Position numbers and translations under genes: made by a program. Below, in pieces: positions 8,993 to 17,134 of a DNA stretch of 64,000 bases (position 1 is its first letter; every line of letters starts with the position of its first letter). The stretch is from Methyloversatilis universalis. GTDB taxonomy: Bacteria > Pseudomonadota > Gammaproteobacteria > Methylococcales > Methylococcaceae. The stretch lies in NCBI GenBank assembly GCA_020723665.1, contig DYIL01000012.1, positions 1-64,000 on the forward strand, in the 5' to 3' direction. A model generated the notes under the pieces. That model made no database searches. It saw nothing but the letters and a program-made list of their open reading frames with translations, and had not been told where the DNA came from.

Positions 8993-9229
8993 TCAACCCA
9001 AGCGCTCGACCAAACGCCAATACGAACGCATCCGACGATAGGTGCAACGGTCGTCCGGAGCGGCTTTGAACTCGGGATGGGCAAGCAGCGCATCCAGGCA
9101 GGCGGCGATATGCCCCGCGATCCTCGGCGACGGATTTCTCGCATATCGCATCAGCAGAAAACGCAAGGTTTCTTCCAACGCATCGGGTGACGGCGCCGCT
9201 TCGGCGCAGGCGCGGACCTGGTCGGTCAT
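8993..9229 (-). CDS. Small conserved-looking protein of unknown function
   Basis: 78 residues. The start at 9229 is chosen because GAGGAGAATTGC, a good ribosome-binding site, lies just upstream of the ATG. An in-frame extension to 9436 would be poorly coding. The protein is soluble, largely helical, and has a RYARNPSPRIAGHIAACLDA stretch, then HPEF, and ends with CTYRRMRSYWRLVERL. There are two cysteines. I do not recognise a named family. The only convincing promoter for it lies about 250 bases upstream and overlaps a Fur-box-like sequence (9482-9500), so an iron-related role is possible. A MITE-type repeat lies directly at its 3' end. Confidence 0.6.
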   Translation of the reverse strand: MTDQVRACAEAAPSPDALEETLRFLLMRYARNPSPRIAGHIAACLDALLAHPEFKAAPDDRCTYRRMRSYWRLVERLG

Positions 9230-9479
9230 GCAATTCTCCTCAGTGTTAAAGGCCGTCCGATCGGCTTCGCGCTGCCCGATGGGAAGATGCGCCTCAGCAA
9301 GTCTTTCGAAGACGGATCCGGACGACGAACACCCTCGGCGCGCGAATTGCCGGTTTTCGATCGTTCGGTCAGCCTCCCGGCGGACATTCGATGTCGTACG
9401 CCATCTGCGGACTGGTCGGAAAACATGAACGGTCAAAAGCCTTCACGGCACGGCTCCAGCGATAACGAACGCCATAACG

Positions 9480-9507
9480 ATGATAATGATTCTCATTTAA
9501 ATGTCAA
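9480..9507 (-). promoter_or_regulatory. Sigma70-type promoter overlapped by a Fur-box-like palindrome
   Basis: On the minus strand, TTGACA (9502-9507) and TATCAT (9480-9485) are separated by 16 bases. The sequence GATAATGATTCTCATTTAA (plus strand 9482-9500) matches the 19-base Fur consensus at about 14 positions and covers the spacer and most of the -10 element, the usual place for iron-dependent repression. The first gene downstream on this strand starts at 9229, leaving a leader of about 240 bases with no convincing gene. The plus-strand gene downstream is pilU at 9672. Confidence 0.55.
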
Positions 9508-9671
9508 ATCCGGCGTTAGCGTTCCGAATCGGACGCCAGCATGGCTCTTGCGTTTGTGCGGCTCGGCTCACAGTCTGGCCGAGTTGGGTATCTATACTTG
9601 GATGACGATCGGCTTGCCGGACCGTCGTGCGGCCGTCATCAGTCCATCGTCTCAGCCGAGGAAGAATCGCC

Positions 9672-10892
9672 ATGAAATTTAAGAATTACCTCAAACTCCT
9701 GGTCTACAAGGACGGTTCCGATCTTTATCTCACCGCCGGCGCCCCGCCCGCCGCCAAGTTTCAGGGAAAACTGACACCGATCGATAAAGTCGAGCTGACG
9801 GACGAGATGATCAAAGAGATCGCTTATTCGATCATGGACGAGGGCCAGCGCCGAGACTTCGAGCGGCGCCCGGAGATGAATCTCGCCATCAGCGAGGAAG
9901 GAGTTGGGCGTTTTCGCGTGAACATCTTCAAGCAGCGCAACGCCCATGCGATGGTGGTGCGGAATATCAAGGTCAACATTCCCAAGGTAGACGATCTGGG
10001 CCTGCCGGAAGTCCTGAAAAGCGTCATCATGGAAAAACGGGGGCTGATCCTGTTCGTAGGCGCCACCGGCTCCGGTAAATCGACCTCGCTGGCGGCGCTG
10101 ATCGACTACCGCAACAGCAATTCCGCCGGACACATCATCACCATCGAGGATCCGATCGAGTTCATGCACCCGCACAAGAAATGCCTGGTGAATCAGCGGG
10201 AGGTGGGCGTCGATACCCTGACCTACGAGGACGCCCTCAAGAACACGCTTCGGCAGGCTCCCGACGTCATTTTAATTGGCGAAATCCGTTCACAGGACAC
10301 GATGGAATACGCCATCAATTTCGCCGAGACCGGCCACTTGTGCCTGTCGACCCTGCACGCCAACAACGCGAACCAGGCGCTCGACCGGATCATCAACTTT
10401 TTTCCCGAAGAACGGCGCAATCAGCTGTTATTGGACTTGTCCCTGAACTTGCGGGCTTTCGTCTCGCAACGCCTGGTGCCCACGGTGGACGGCAAACGCA
10501 CGGCCGCCATCGAGATTCTGCTCGGAACGCCCCTGGTCTGCGACTTGATCCGCAAGGGCGAAGTCCATGCCATCAAGGAAGTCATGGAAAAATCCGAAGG
10601 TTTGGGCATGCAGACTTTCGACAGCCATTTGGTGAGGCTCTACCAGGCCGGCCGGATCACCGCCGAAGAAGCCATCCGCAACGCCGATTCGGCCAACAAC
10701 GTCAGATTGAAAATCAGCCTGGGCCAGCAGCGTGCACCGAAGGATACATCGGTGGAAAATACGGAGTCTCCGCAAGATCAGAGCAGCGAAAAAGCCGAAA
10801 GCGCCCAAACCGGCGAGTCGCCGTTCGCCACGATGAATCTGAGTCTGGAGCCCGTCGGCGACGAGAGTGAGGCGGCCGAAGAGTCCCACTGA
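9672..10892 (+). CDS. pilU: Type IV pilus retraction ATPase PilU
   Basis: 406 residues from the ATG after GAGGAAGAATCGCC. The N-terminus MKFKNYLKLLVYKDGSDLYL is characteristic of PilU rather than PilT. The RecA-like core has a Walker A motif GATGSGKST (about residues 131-139), an Asp box (IITIEDPIEFMH), Walker B (DVILIGEIRS) and a His box (HLCLSTLHANNA). The C-terminal tail of about 60 residues (from about 345) is polar and low in complexity. PilU works with PilT as a hexameric motor that pulls back type IV pili at the inner membrane. pilT is not next to it here, although pilT-pilU pairs are common, so pilT must be encoded elsewhere. Confidence 0.92.
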   Translation: MKFKNYLKLLVYKDGSDLYLTAGAPPAAKFQGKLTPIDKVELTDEMIKEIAYSIMDEGQRRDFERRPEMNLAISEEGVGRFRVNIFKQRNAHAMVVRNIKVNIPKVDDLGLPEVLKSVIMEKRGLILFVGATGSGKSTSLAALIDYRNSNSAGHIITIEDPIEFMHPHKKCLVNQREVGVDTLTYEDALKNTLRQAPDVILIGEIRSQDTMEYAINFAETGHLCLSTLHANNANQALDRIINFFPEERRNQLLLDLSLNLRAFVSQRLVPTVDGKRTAAIEILLGTPLVCDLIRKGEVHAIKEVMEKSEGLGMQTFDSHLVRLYQAGRITAEEAIRNADSANNVRLKISLGQQRAPKDTSVENTESPQDQSSEKAESAQTGESPFATMNLSLEPVGDESEAAEESH

Positions 10893-11248
10893 GGTTTTTT
10901 GGGCTGTAAGGCGGGAAACGACTTACAGGTCAGGGCGCATTCCGGCGCCGATCATGGTGCCATCGGCGGAGTACGAGACAGCCCGTCGAGGAGAAACGGC
11001 TAACAAAGCCATGGAGCCGACGGCCTTGAAGGCTGTCGGCTCGTAGGAGCGTTAGGCATTTCGCTGAAGCTAACGCTAGAACCGTTGGCTGCGTTGCGCC
11101 GATAGCGAAAAGTCAGCAAATCTACGTGTCAGAGGGCTGGGCTTCGTCGCTCAATTCAGCCTATGGCACCTCAAAAGTAGGGTTTTTCTACACCTTCGTC
11201 AGAACGCTCAATAGGAGCTTTCATTTTGTGGACGTCCACCCCCCGCGT
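10893..11248. other. Intergenic region after pilU with two hairpins, no gene seen
   Basis: CTGTAAG (10904-10910) and CTTACAG (10922-10928) form a 7-bp stem. Bases 11014-11025 and 11031-11042 form a 12-bp stem with one G-U pair around TTGAA. Neither is followed by a run of T, so they are not classic terminators. The sequence from 11110 (CAGCAAATCTACGTGTCAG) resembles 11868 on the other side of hicBA. I see no reading frame worth calling. Confidence 0.4.
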
Positions 11249-11286
11249 AGTGCGCATTAGTTTCAGCGCAATGCGCCGACCGGACC
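11249..11286. repeat. Repeat flanking hicBA, left copy
   Basis: GTAGTGCGCATTAG..CAGCGCAATGCGCCGA is an imperfect palindrome (TGCGCATTAG against the ATGCGC side). It is repeated in the same orientation at 11897-11934, on the other side of the hicB-hicA pair. Confidence 0.6.
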
Positions 11287-11368
11287 GTGTTTCCCTACAG
11301 CGGCACAGTATTATTCTTCCCTGCGCGGACTGAATTTGGGCCCGGATAACCGGCGCTCCTACCGTGAG

Positions 11369-11413
11369 AGACTCATTAAAGGGCCAGCCAGTATAATACC
11401 GAGCAAGGAGGTG
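11369..11413 (+). promoter_or_regulatory. Promoter and ribosome-binding site of hicBA
   Basis: A perfect -10 hexamer TATAAT (11392-11397) lies 17 bases after a weak -35 (AGACTC, 11369-11374). AAGGAGGT (11406-11413) is a very strong Shine-Dalgarno sequence placed seven bases before the hicB ATG at 11420. The transcript leader would be only about 16 bases long. HicB antitoxins usually repress their own promoter, which would fit the weak -35. Confidence 0.5.
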
Positions 11414-11419
11414 CAACTT

Positions 11420-11641
11420 ATGCAAGTTCAACTTACCGCCGTCTTTCGGAAGGTTCCCGAAGGCTACATAGCCTTCGTTGAAGAGTTACCGGGTGCAAAC
11501 ACGCAGGGCGCCACTCTCGCTGAAGCCCGCAGCAATCTCGAAGAAGCCGTTGCTCTCGTATTAGAGGCAAACCGAGCACTAGCCGAAGAGGACCTGCAAG
11601 GCGTGGATGTTATTCGCGAACCGTTTTCGCTCGTCGCGTGA
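11420..11641 (+). CDS. hicB: HicB-family antitoxin
   Basis: 73 residues, started at the ATG after AAGGAGGT. It has the HicB/UPF0150 partial RNase H fold: MQVQLTAVFRKVPEGYIAFV, then ELPGANTQGATLAEARSNL and a helical end (EEAVALVLEANRALA). The protein is short and lacks an obvious C-terminal DNA-binding domain. Its stop overlaps the start of the downstream hicA (GTGA), so the pair is translationally coupled. The antitoxin comes first, the reverse of the classic hicA-hicB order but common for this short HicB type. It should bind and neutralise HicA. Both flanks carry the same palindromic repeat. Confidence 0.85.
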   Translation: MQVQLTAVFRKVPEGYIAFVEELPGANTQGATLAEARSNLEEAVALVLEANRALAEEDLQGVDVIREPFSLVA

Positions 11642-11823
11642 AGCGTCTCGATCTGCTCCGTCACCTGGAAGCCCACGGTTGCCGATTCGTTCGGGAAGGT
11701 AGCACCGTTTACGTCAATCCAGTGGCGCGTAAGGTTTCTGTAATTCCTCGCCACCGTGAAGTCAACGAATTTCTCGCGAGTAAAATCTGCAAAGACCTCG
11801 ATGTCCCGCCGCCAAAAGCCTAA
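11638..11823 (+). CDS. hicA: HicA-family toxin, probably lacking its catalytic histidine
   Basis: 61 residues with a GTG start overlapping the hicB stop. The fold pattern KRLDLLRHLEAHGCRFVREG, then VYVN, PRHREVNEFLASKICKDLDV is that of the double-stranded RNA-binding-like HicA family, an mRNA interferase. In this subgroup the glycine-serine turn is normally followed by a histidine (GSNHSVYVN-like), which is the catalytic residue. Here the text is REGSTVYVN, about two residues shorter with no histidine at that place. The toxin may therefore be inactive, leaving HicB as a free antitoxin or repressor. The later PRHRE histidine is a conserved feature but not the known active site. Confidence 0.75.
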   Translation: MKRLDLLRHLEAHGCRFVREGSTVYVNPVARKVSVIPRHREVNEFLASKICKDLDVPPPKA

Positions 11824-11896
11824 CGAATAAGGTTAGGATAGTAGGCTGGGTTGCAGCGAAAGCGAAAACCCAGCAAATACACGCGTCAAAGCTCGT

Positions 11897-11934
11897 GTAG
11901 GGCGCATTAGCATTAGCGTAATGCGCCGAATGGA
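11897..11934. repeat. Repeat flanking hicBA, right copy
   Basis: GTAGGGCGCATTAG..TAGCGTAATGCGCC repeats the element at 11249-11286 in direct orientation. The stretch between hicA and rlmJ holds no gene. Confidence 0.6.
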
Positions 11935-11966
11935 ATGTCTCCATACGGGCGGTACTCTACGCCAGC

Positions 11967-12809
11967 TCACTCCCCAACCAGCCACTCCACCCGCCACATC
12001 CCTTGACCATCCGCCGCCAGTTTTTCCCACAGCCAAGGCAACAAACTGCGCAAGTCTTCTTCCAATTTCCAGGGAGGGTTGATGATCACCATGCCGCTGC
12101 CGTTCAAGCGTAGAGTTCCGTCATAGTCGAGGATCGAGAATTCCGCCGCCAATACATTGTGGATGCCGGATTTCTTGAACCGGCGTAGAAATTCGTCCGC
12201 CGTAGCCCGATCCTGGATCGGGTACCACGCCGCGAAGATACCGGTCGCCCAACGCCGGTAGCCTTCCTTCAAGGCATCCAGTAGACGCCGCCGCTCGTCA
12301 CTGAGTTCGAAGGCCGGATCGATCAGCACCAAACCGCGCCGCTCGGGTGGCGGCAGCAGCGCCTTCAGCGCCTGGTAGCCGTCGAGATGATGAATCTTGA
12401 CTTGCTTGTCGCCGGCGAACTCATCGCCGAGCGTTTTAACTTCGTTGGGATGAAGCTCGCAAAGCGCCATCCGGTCCCCTGGACGCAGATAGTGGCGGAC
12501 GATGCGCGGCGAGCCGGGATAAAAGCGCGGTTTTCCGTCGGGATTTAAAGCGCGCACGGCTTCGAGGTAGGCCCGGACGGCCTCGGGCCCGTCTTTGACT
12601 TTCCACAATGGGACGATGCCGGTCTCGTACTCGCGATTCTTGCGCGCCATCGCCGAGCCGAGATCGTAACGGCCAGCGGCGGCATGGGTGTCCAGGTAGA
12701 AAAACGGCTTTTCCTTACGCAGCAGCGAACGGACCAGCAGGGTCAAAACGAGGTGCTTGAATACGTCGGCATGATTGCCGGCGTGAAAACCGTGGCGGTA
12801 GCTGAGCAT
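11967..12809 (-). CDS. rlmJ: 23S rRNA (adenine-2030 N6)-methyltransferase RlmJ
   Basis: 280 residues. The start at 12809 gives MLSYRHGFHAGNHADVFKHL, the invariant N-terminus of RlmJ; an upstream in-frame start would add 48 unrelated residues that overlap ppa. The enzyme uses SAM to methylate A2030 of 23S rRNA. A Rossmann-type SAM site is formed around FFYLDTHAAAGRYDL, and the catalytic DPPY-like motif reads VLIDPAFEL, with alanine in place of the usual second proline. It is a single gene, followed downstream by hicA on the other strand and preceded by ppa on the same strand with a 41-base gap. Confidence 0.92.
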   Translation of the reverse strand: MLSYRHGFHAGNHADVFKHLVLTLLVRSLLRKEKPFFYLDTHAAAGRYDLGSAMARKNREYETGIVPLWKVKDGPEAVRAYLEAVRALNPDGKPRFYPGSPRIVRHYLRPGDRMALCELHPNEVKTLGDEFAGDKQVKIHHLDGYQALKALLPPPERRGLVLIDPAFELSDERRRLLDALKEGYRRWATGIFAAWYPIQDRATADEFLRRFKKSGIHNVLAAEFSILDYDGTLRLNGSGMVIINPPWKLEEDLRSLLPWLWEKLAADGQGMWRVEWLVGE

Positions 12810-12850
12810 GGAGAATGGCGTTGGCGGGCGATCCTTCGGCCGGAATCCGA

Positions 12851-13399
12851 TCAGAAATTCGGCTTTGTCTTTGCGGAATTGTAACGTTCGATGCTGCCGA
12901 TGATTTCCTGCTTCGCTTCCTCGCCGTCGCACCAACCGTCGATCCTGACCCATTTGCCGGGTTCGAGATCCTTGTAATGCTCGAAGAAATGCGCGATCTG
13001 GGCGAGCTGGCTATCCGGAATGTCGCGGAAGGAGTCGACCTTGCTGTAAAGCGGAGTCAATTTGTCGTGGGGTACGGCGATGATCTTGCAGTCGCTGCCC
13101 GCTTCATCGGTCATTTTCAACAGCCCGATCGGCCTGCAGCGCACCACCGCCCCGCTCAACAGCTTCCAGGGAGCGATCACCAGGACGTCCGCCGGGTCGC
13201 CGTCCTCGGACAAGGTATGCGGGATATAACCGTAATTGCACGGATACTGCATCGCAGTGCCCATGAAGCGGTCGACGAACAGCGCTCCGGTTTCCTTGTC
13301 GACTTCATACTTGACCGGATCGCTGTAGGCGGGAATCTCGATGATCACGTTGATGTCGTTCGGAACGTTCCTGCCGGAACTGACTTTCATCAAGGACAT
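12851..13399 (-). CDS. ppa: Inorganic pyrophosphatase, family I
   Basis: 182 residues, the normal size for bacterial family I enzymes. It hydrolyses diphosphate to two phosphates and drives biosynthetic reactions in the cytoplasm. Visible active-site pieces are [20 protein letters not shown], the [17 protein letters not shown] stretch, and the signature [10 protein letters not shown] with its aspartates that bind magnesium. A later KVD..RDIPDSQ segment and a C-terminal helix complete the family pattern. It lies upstream of rlmJ on the same strand and is divergent from the membrane protein at 13457. Confidence 0.95.
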   Translation of the reverse strand: MSLMKVSSGRNVPNDINVIIEIPAYSDPVKYEVDKETGALFVDRFMGTAMQYPCNYGYIPHTLSEDGDPADVLVIAPWKLLSGAVVRCRPIGLLKMTDEAGSDCKIIAVPHDKLTPLYSKVDSFRDIPDSQLAQIAHFFEHYKDLEPGKWVRIDGWCDGEEAKQEIIGSIERYNSAKTKPNF

Positions 13400-13456
13400 G
13401 GGGTCGGATACTCCTTTGGTTGAGGTAAAACTGCGGGATTATAGCAATGTTCGCGG

Positions 13457-14053
13457 ATGCTTCGGTTCGCAAGGAAACCGAAGACGGATATGATGCGACA
13501 CACAAAGCGAAATCAGCCATCAAACAAGCTGTTTCCCGGAAACCATCAAATCCTCGGCCACGGAACCGTGAACCCTTTGCTGTTTAAAGCTCACCCTCTG
13601 CTGTACCGCTCGGTAGATCTCTTGATCCGCCCGTCCGCCTATACGATCGATGATTTATCGACGCTGATCCTGATTTATCTCGTCATCACTCCGTTGTGGA
13701 TGGCGGCATTGCGGCACGCGCTGCGGCGGATGGTCGGAATTTCGCTGACACACCTCCGCGCCTACGGCCTGGCCTTGCCCGCCGCCGTGACCTACGCGCC
13801 GTTGATGGTCACGGTGTCGAGCGACATCCTGGCTCATGCGTTTCGTTTGGAAGAACGCTATATCCTGCTTTTCACGATCGCCGTGGCGGCGCAGATGCTC
13901 GGGGCGCTTTACGGCGTCGGCGTCCGTTTCGACCGAACCGGACGACCGATCGGCGTCCGCGCCGGCCTCGCCGTCTCCCTGTTCCTTCTTTTGGCGTCCA
14001 TCCCGTTCAGTTTCCTGTTGCTCGGCGTGAACGCCGTTGTTCACGCGATTTGA
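13457..14053 (+). CDS. Integral membrane protein of unknown function
   Basis: Up to 198 residues. Two closely spaced internal ATG codons at 13490 and 13493 (MMRHTKRN) are plausible starts because AAGGAAA lies just upstream. Four or so membrane segments can be seen: LSTLILIYLVITPLWMAAL, GLALPAAVTYAPLMVTV, YILLFTIAVAAQMLGALYGV and GLAVSLFLLLASIPFSFLLL. It has no recognisable catalytic motif, and I do not recognise the family; YIP1-like proteins have a similar look. It lies between ppa (divergent) and metK, whose own promoter begins 37 bases after its stop. Confidence 0.6.
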   Translation: MLRFARKPKTDMMRHTKRNQPSNKLFPGNHQILGHGTVNPLLFKAHPLLYRSVDLLIRPSAYTIDDLSTLILIYLVITPLWMAALRHALRRMVGISLTHLRAYGLALPAAVTYAPLMVTVSSDILAHAFRLEERYILLFTIAVAAQMLGALYGVGVRFDRTGRPIGVRAGLAVSLFLLLASIPFSFLLLGVNAVVHAI

Positions 14054-14090
14054 GGCGGCACCGCCCACGTTGACTGCTGCCGCAAAAGCT

Positions 14091-14119
14091 TGGTCCGACC
14101 ATCCCGTTACCCTATAATG
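14091..14119 (+). promoter_or_regulatory. metK promoter
   Basis: TTGGTC (14091-14096) and a perfect TATAAT (14114-14119) are separated by exactly 17 bases. The leader to the GTG start at 14170 is about 45 bases and has a GAGGAAGG ribosome-binding site. I found no SAM or SAH riboswitch in this short leader. Confidence 0.65.
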
Positions 14120-14169
14120 ACGAGCCTTTAGGGCGCGCTCGTAATCACCGTTTTGAGGAAGGTCATCCT

Positions 14170-15339
14170 GTGAGCAACAACTTTATCTTTACTTCCGAAT
14201 CCGTTTCCGAAGGTCATCCCGACAAGATCGCCGATCAGGTTTCCGATGCGGTTTTGGACGAAATGCTGAGACAAGATCCCAAAGCCAGGGTGGCCGTCGA
14301 GACCTTGGTCAAAACCGGAATGGTGATTTTGGCGGGTGAAGTCACCACCTCGGCCTGGGTGGATACCGAGGCGCTGGTGCGCCAGGTCGTGCGGGAGATC
14401 GGCTACGACGATCCTTCGATCGGATTCGATTGGGAAAGCTGCGCGGTGCTGACGGCCATCGGCAAACAGTCGCCCGACATCGCCATGGGCGTCGACGAAT
14501 CCGAAGGCCACGAACAAGGTGCCGGCGACCAGGGGCTGATGTTCGGTTACGCGACCAACGAAACCGATGTGCTGATGCCGGCCCCCATCACTTATGCCCA
14601 TCGGCTGGTGCAGCGCCAGGCGGAAGTGAGAAAAAAGAAGTTTCTCCCCTGGCTGCGTCCGGACGCCAAGAGCCAGGTGACTTTTCGCTACGAGGACAAC
14701 AAACCGGTCGCCATCGATGCGGTGGTTCTGTCCACCCAGCACTCGCCGGATATCGATCAGAAAAACCTGCGCGAGGCGGTCATGGACGAGATCATCCTGC
14801 ACGTGCTTCCGAAAGAATGGCTGCACAAGGACACGAAATATTTCATCAACCCCACCGGCAAGTTCGTCATCGGCGGTCCGGTCGGCGACTGCGGACTGAC
14901 CGGCCGCAAGATCATCGTCGATTCCTACGGCGGCATGGCGCGGCACGGCGGCGGCGCATTCAGCGGCAAGGACCCGTCCAAGGTGGACCGCTCGGCGGCG
15001 TACATGGGCCGCTACGTGGCGAAGAACATCGTGGCCGCCGGTTTGGCCGAGCGCTGCGAGATTCAGGTGTCCTACGCCATCGGTGTGGCCGAGCCGACAT
15101 CCATCAGCGTCAATACTTTCGGCACGGGCGTCATCGCCGAGGAACGTCTGGTGCAGCTAGTGCGCGAGTATTTCGATCTGCGGCCGAAGGGGTTGATCCA
15201 CACGCTGGATCTTCTGCAGCCGATTTATCGTCCGACGGCCGCTTACGGACATTTCGGCCGCACCGAAGACACCTTCACCTGGGAGAAGACCGACAAGGCC
15301 GAAGCACTGCGTGAGGCGGCCGGTTTGTCCCCGCTGTAG
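14170..15339 (+). CDS. metK: S-adenosylmethionine synthetase
   Basis: 389 residues with a GTG start ([20 protein letters not shown]), preceded by GAGGAAGG. It makes SAM from methionine and ATP in the cytoplasm. Family signatures are complete: [18 protein letters not shown] (ATP and metal binding), [12 protein letters not shown] (signature 1) and [19 protein letters not shown] (signature 2, lysine-rich P-loop-like). Length is as usual. It is the first gene of an activated-methyl cluster: ahcY follows after a 272-base riboswitch-bearing leader, then metF. Confidence 0.97.
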   Translation: MSNNFIFTSESVSEGHPDKIADQVSDAVLDEMLRQDPKARVAVETLVKTGMVILAGEVTTSAWVDTEALVRQVVREIGYDDPSIGFDWESCAVLTAIGKQSPDIAMGVDESEGHEQGAGDQGLMFGYATNETDVLMPAPITYAHRLVQRQAEVRKKKFLPWLRPDAKSQVTFRYEDNKPVAIDAVVLSTQHSPDIDQKNLREAVMDEIILHVLPKEWLHKDTKYFINPTGKFVIGGPVGDCGLTGRKIIVDSYGGMARHGGGAFSGKDPSKVDRSAAYMGRYVAKNIVAAGLAERCEIQVSYAIGVAEPTSISVNTFGTGVIAEERLVQLVREYFDLRPKGLIHTLDLLQPIYRPTAAYGHFGRTEDTFTWEKTDKAEALREAAGLSPL

Positions 15340-15454
15340 TCGTCTTTCACCCGACCGCGGGGGAGATAGACCCTCGTCCCGAATTGAGTCATTGAAGGCA
15401 GGAGCGTAAAGCACGATCACTTTCTGCGCGCAACCGCGCGTTAACCCATGCGTT

Positions 15455-15530
15455 TCATCGAGGAGCGTTGCGACGGGGCGTCGATGCCCCGCCAGGCTCG
15501 ATGAAGTGTTTTTCAACTACAACGGCGCTC
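15455..15530 (+). ncRNA. SAH riboswitch upstream of ahcY
   Basis: The leader matches the S-adenosylhomocysteine riboswitch consensus closely: CGAGGAGCGTTGCGAC (15459-15474), a GC-rich P2 hairpin (GGGGC / GCCCC), then GCCAGGCTCG (15491-15500), and the distal AACGGCGCTC (15521-15530), which can pair with the GCGTTG segment as the family pseudoknot. P1 is CATCGAG (15456-15462) with CTCGATG (15497-15503). The class is known to sense SAH and to turn on ahcY expression. The gene directly downstream is indeed ahcY, with the ribosome-binding site about 65 bases after the aptamer. Whether control is on transcription or translation cannot be read here. Confidence 0.9.
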
Positions 15531-15611
15531 GATTCACCCACCTTCCGGCCGCGGTGCATCGAGACACGTACTTGCGGCGGAAAGTGAATTGCAACGAAAG
15601 GAGCATGAAAC

Positions 15612-17030
15612 ATGAACGCTGTCCCCAATTCCAATCCATCCAACGACTATCGCGTCGCCGACATTTCCCTGGCCGATTGGGGCCGTAAGGAAATCGCCAT
15701 CGCCGAAACCGAAATGCCGGGCCTGATGGCGGTGCGCGAGGAATATCGCGCGCAGCAACCGCTCAAGGGCGCCCGCGTCGCCGGCAGTCTGCACATGACC
15801 ATTCAGACCGCCGTATTGATCGAGACCTTGGTAGCCTTGGGCGCGGAAGTTCGCTGGGCGTCCTGCAATATTTTCTCTACTCAGGATCACGCCGCTGCGG
15901 CGATCGCCGCCGCCGGCATCCCGGTTTTCGCCTACAAGGGGGAATCCCTGGAAGAATACTGGGAATTCACTCACCGGATCTTCGAGTGGCATGACGGCGG
16001 CACGCCGAACATGATTCTCGACGACGGCGGCGATGCGACGCTGCTGATCACGCTCGGTTCGCGCGCCGAAAAGGACCCGTCGCTCCTCGACAAGCCGACC
16101 TGCGAAGAGGAAAAGGTCCTGTTCGCCGTCATCAAGAAGCGCCTGGCGTCCCAGCCGGGCTGGTATTCGAAAGTGCAGGCCAATATCAAGGGCGTCACCG
16201 AGGAAACCACCACCGGCGTGCACCGCCTGTACCTGATGGAACAGGAAGGCCGCCTGCCGTTCCCGGCGATCAACGTCAACGATTCGGTGACCAAGTCCAA
16301 GTTCGACAATCTGTACGGCTGCCGCGAATCCCTGGTGGACGGCATCAAGCGCGCCACCGACGTGATGATCGCCGGCAAGATCTGCGTGGTACTCGGCTAC
16401 GGCGACGTGGGCAAGGGCTGCGCGCAGGCTTTCCGGGGACTCGGCGCCATCGTATGGGTCACCGAAATCGATCCGATCTGCGCCTTGCAGGCGGCAATGG
16501 AAGGTTACCGCGTAGTCACCATGGACGAAGCCTGCGACAAGGGCGACATCTTCGTCACCGCCACCGGCAACGTCGGCGTCATCACCCACGACCATATGGC
16601 GAAGATGAAAAACAACGCCATCGTCTGCAACATCGGCCACTTCGACTCGGAAATCGAAGTCGCGAAGCTCAGGAAGTACACTTGGGAAAACATCAAGCCG
16701 CAGGTCGACCATGTCATCTTCCCCGACGGCAAACGCATCATCCTGCTGGCCGAAGGGCGCCTGGTGAACCTCGGCTGCGCCACCGGCCATCCGAGTTTCG
16801 TCATGTCGAACTCGTTCACCAACCAGACCCTGGCCCAGATCGAGCTGTTCTGCCACGGCGACAAGTACCGGAACAAGGTCTATGTGCTGCCCAAACATCT
16901 GGACGAAAAAGTGGCGCGGCTGCATCTCAAAAAGATCGGCGCTCAGCTCACCCGACTGACGCCCGAACAGGCCGCGTACATCGGCGTACCGGTGGAAGGC
17001 CCGTACAAGCCGGACCACTACCGATACTGA
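15612..17030 (+). CDS. ahcY: Adenosylhomocysteinase (SAH hydrolase)
   Basis: 472 residues, started at the ATG after GAAAGGAGCATGAAAC. It splits SAH reversibly into adenosine and homocysteine with a tightly bound NAD. The family is obvious: [20 protein letters not shown] at the N-terminus, the substrate site around [26 protein letters not shown], and the NAD-binding [18 protein letters not shown]. The C-terminus ends in YKPDHYRY as in the long bacterial and eukaryotic forms. It lies behind an SAH riboswitch and between metK and metF, so it removes the product inhibitor SAH and feeds homocysteine to methionine regeneration. Confidence 0.98.
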   Translation: MNAVPNSNPSNDYRVADISLADWGRKEIAIAETEMPGLMAVREEYRAQQPLKGARVAGSLHMTIQTAVLIETLVALGAEVRWASCNIFSTQDHAAAAIAAAGIPVFAYKGESLEEYWEFTHRIFEWHDGGTPNMILDDGGDATLLITLGSRAEKDPSLLDKPTCEEEKVLFAVIKKRLASQPGWYSKVQANIKGVTEETTTGVHRLYLMEQEGRLPFPAINVNDSVTKSKFDNLYGCRESLVDGIKRATDVMIAGKICVVLGYGDVGKGCAQAFRGLGAIVWVTEIDPICALQAAMEGYRVVTMDEACDKGDIFVTATGNVGVITHDHMAKMKNNAIVCNIGHFDSEIEVAKLRKYTWENIKPQVDHVIFPDGKRIILLAEGRLVNLGCATGHPSFVMSNSFTNQTLAQIELFCHGDKYRNKVYVLPKHLDEKVARLHLKKIGAQLTRLTPEQAAYIGVPVEGPYKPDHYRY

Positions 17031-17095
17031 TTCGACAAGGCTACGAGCAAGGTAGTATTGGCTAACCGACGTTCGATATTCGCACCCCACGAAGG

Positions 17096-17116
17096 AATCC
17101 TGCCTCGCGCAGGATT
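17096..17116 (+). terminator. Probable terminator or attenuator between ahcY and metF
   Basis: AATCCTGC (17096-17103) pairs perfectly with GCAGGATT (17109-17116) around a 5-base loop and is followed by TCTTCTAT. The stem is short of a long T run, so termination may be partial. That would let some transcripts continue into metF, which begins 18 bases later. Confidence 0.5.
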
Positions 17117-17134
17117 TCTTCTATCTGAGATACG

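Noticed and set aside
10891-10928. Terminator after pilU
   Set aside because: The T run (TTTTTT) comes before the CTGTAAG/CTTACAG stem, not after it, so it does not fit a plus-strand terminator.
12815-13423. 202-codon plus-strand frame opposite ppa
   Set aside because: ppa is complete with all active-site residues on the minus strand; the opposite frame has no motif and only exists because of codon bias.
14050-14169. SAM riboswitch in front of metK
   Set aside because: The leader after the promoter is only about 45 bases and shows none of the SAM-I, SAM-II or SAM-IV blocks.
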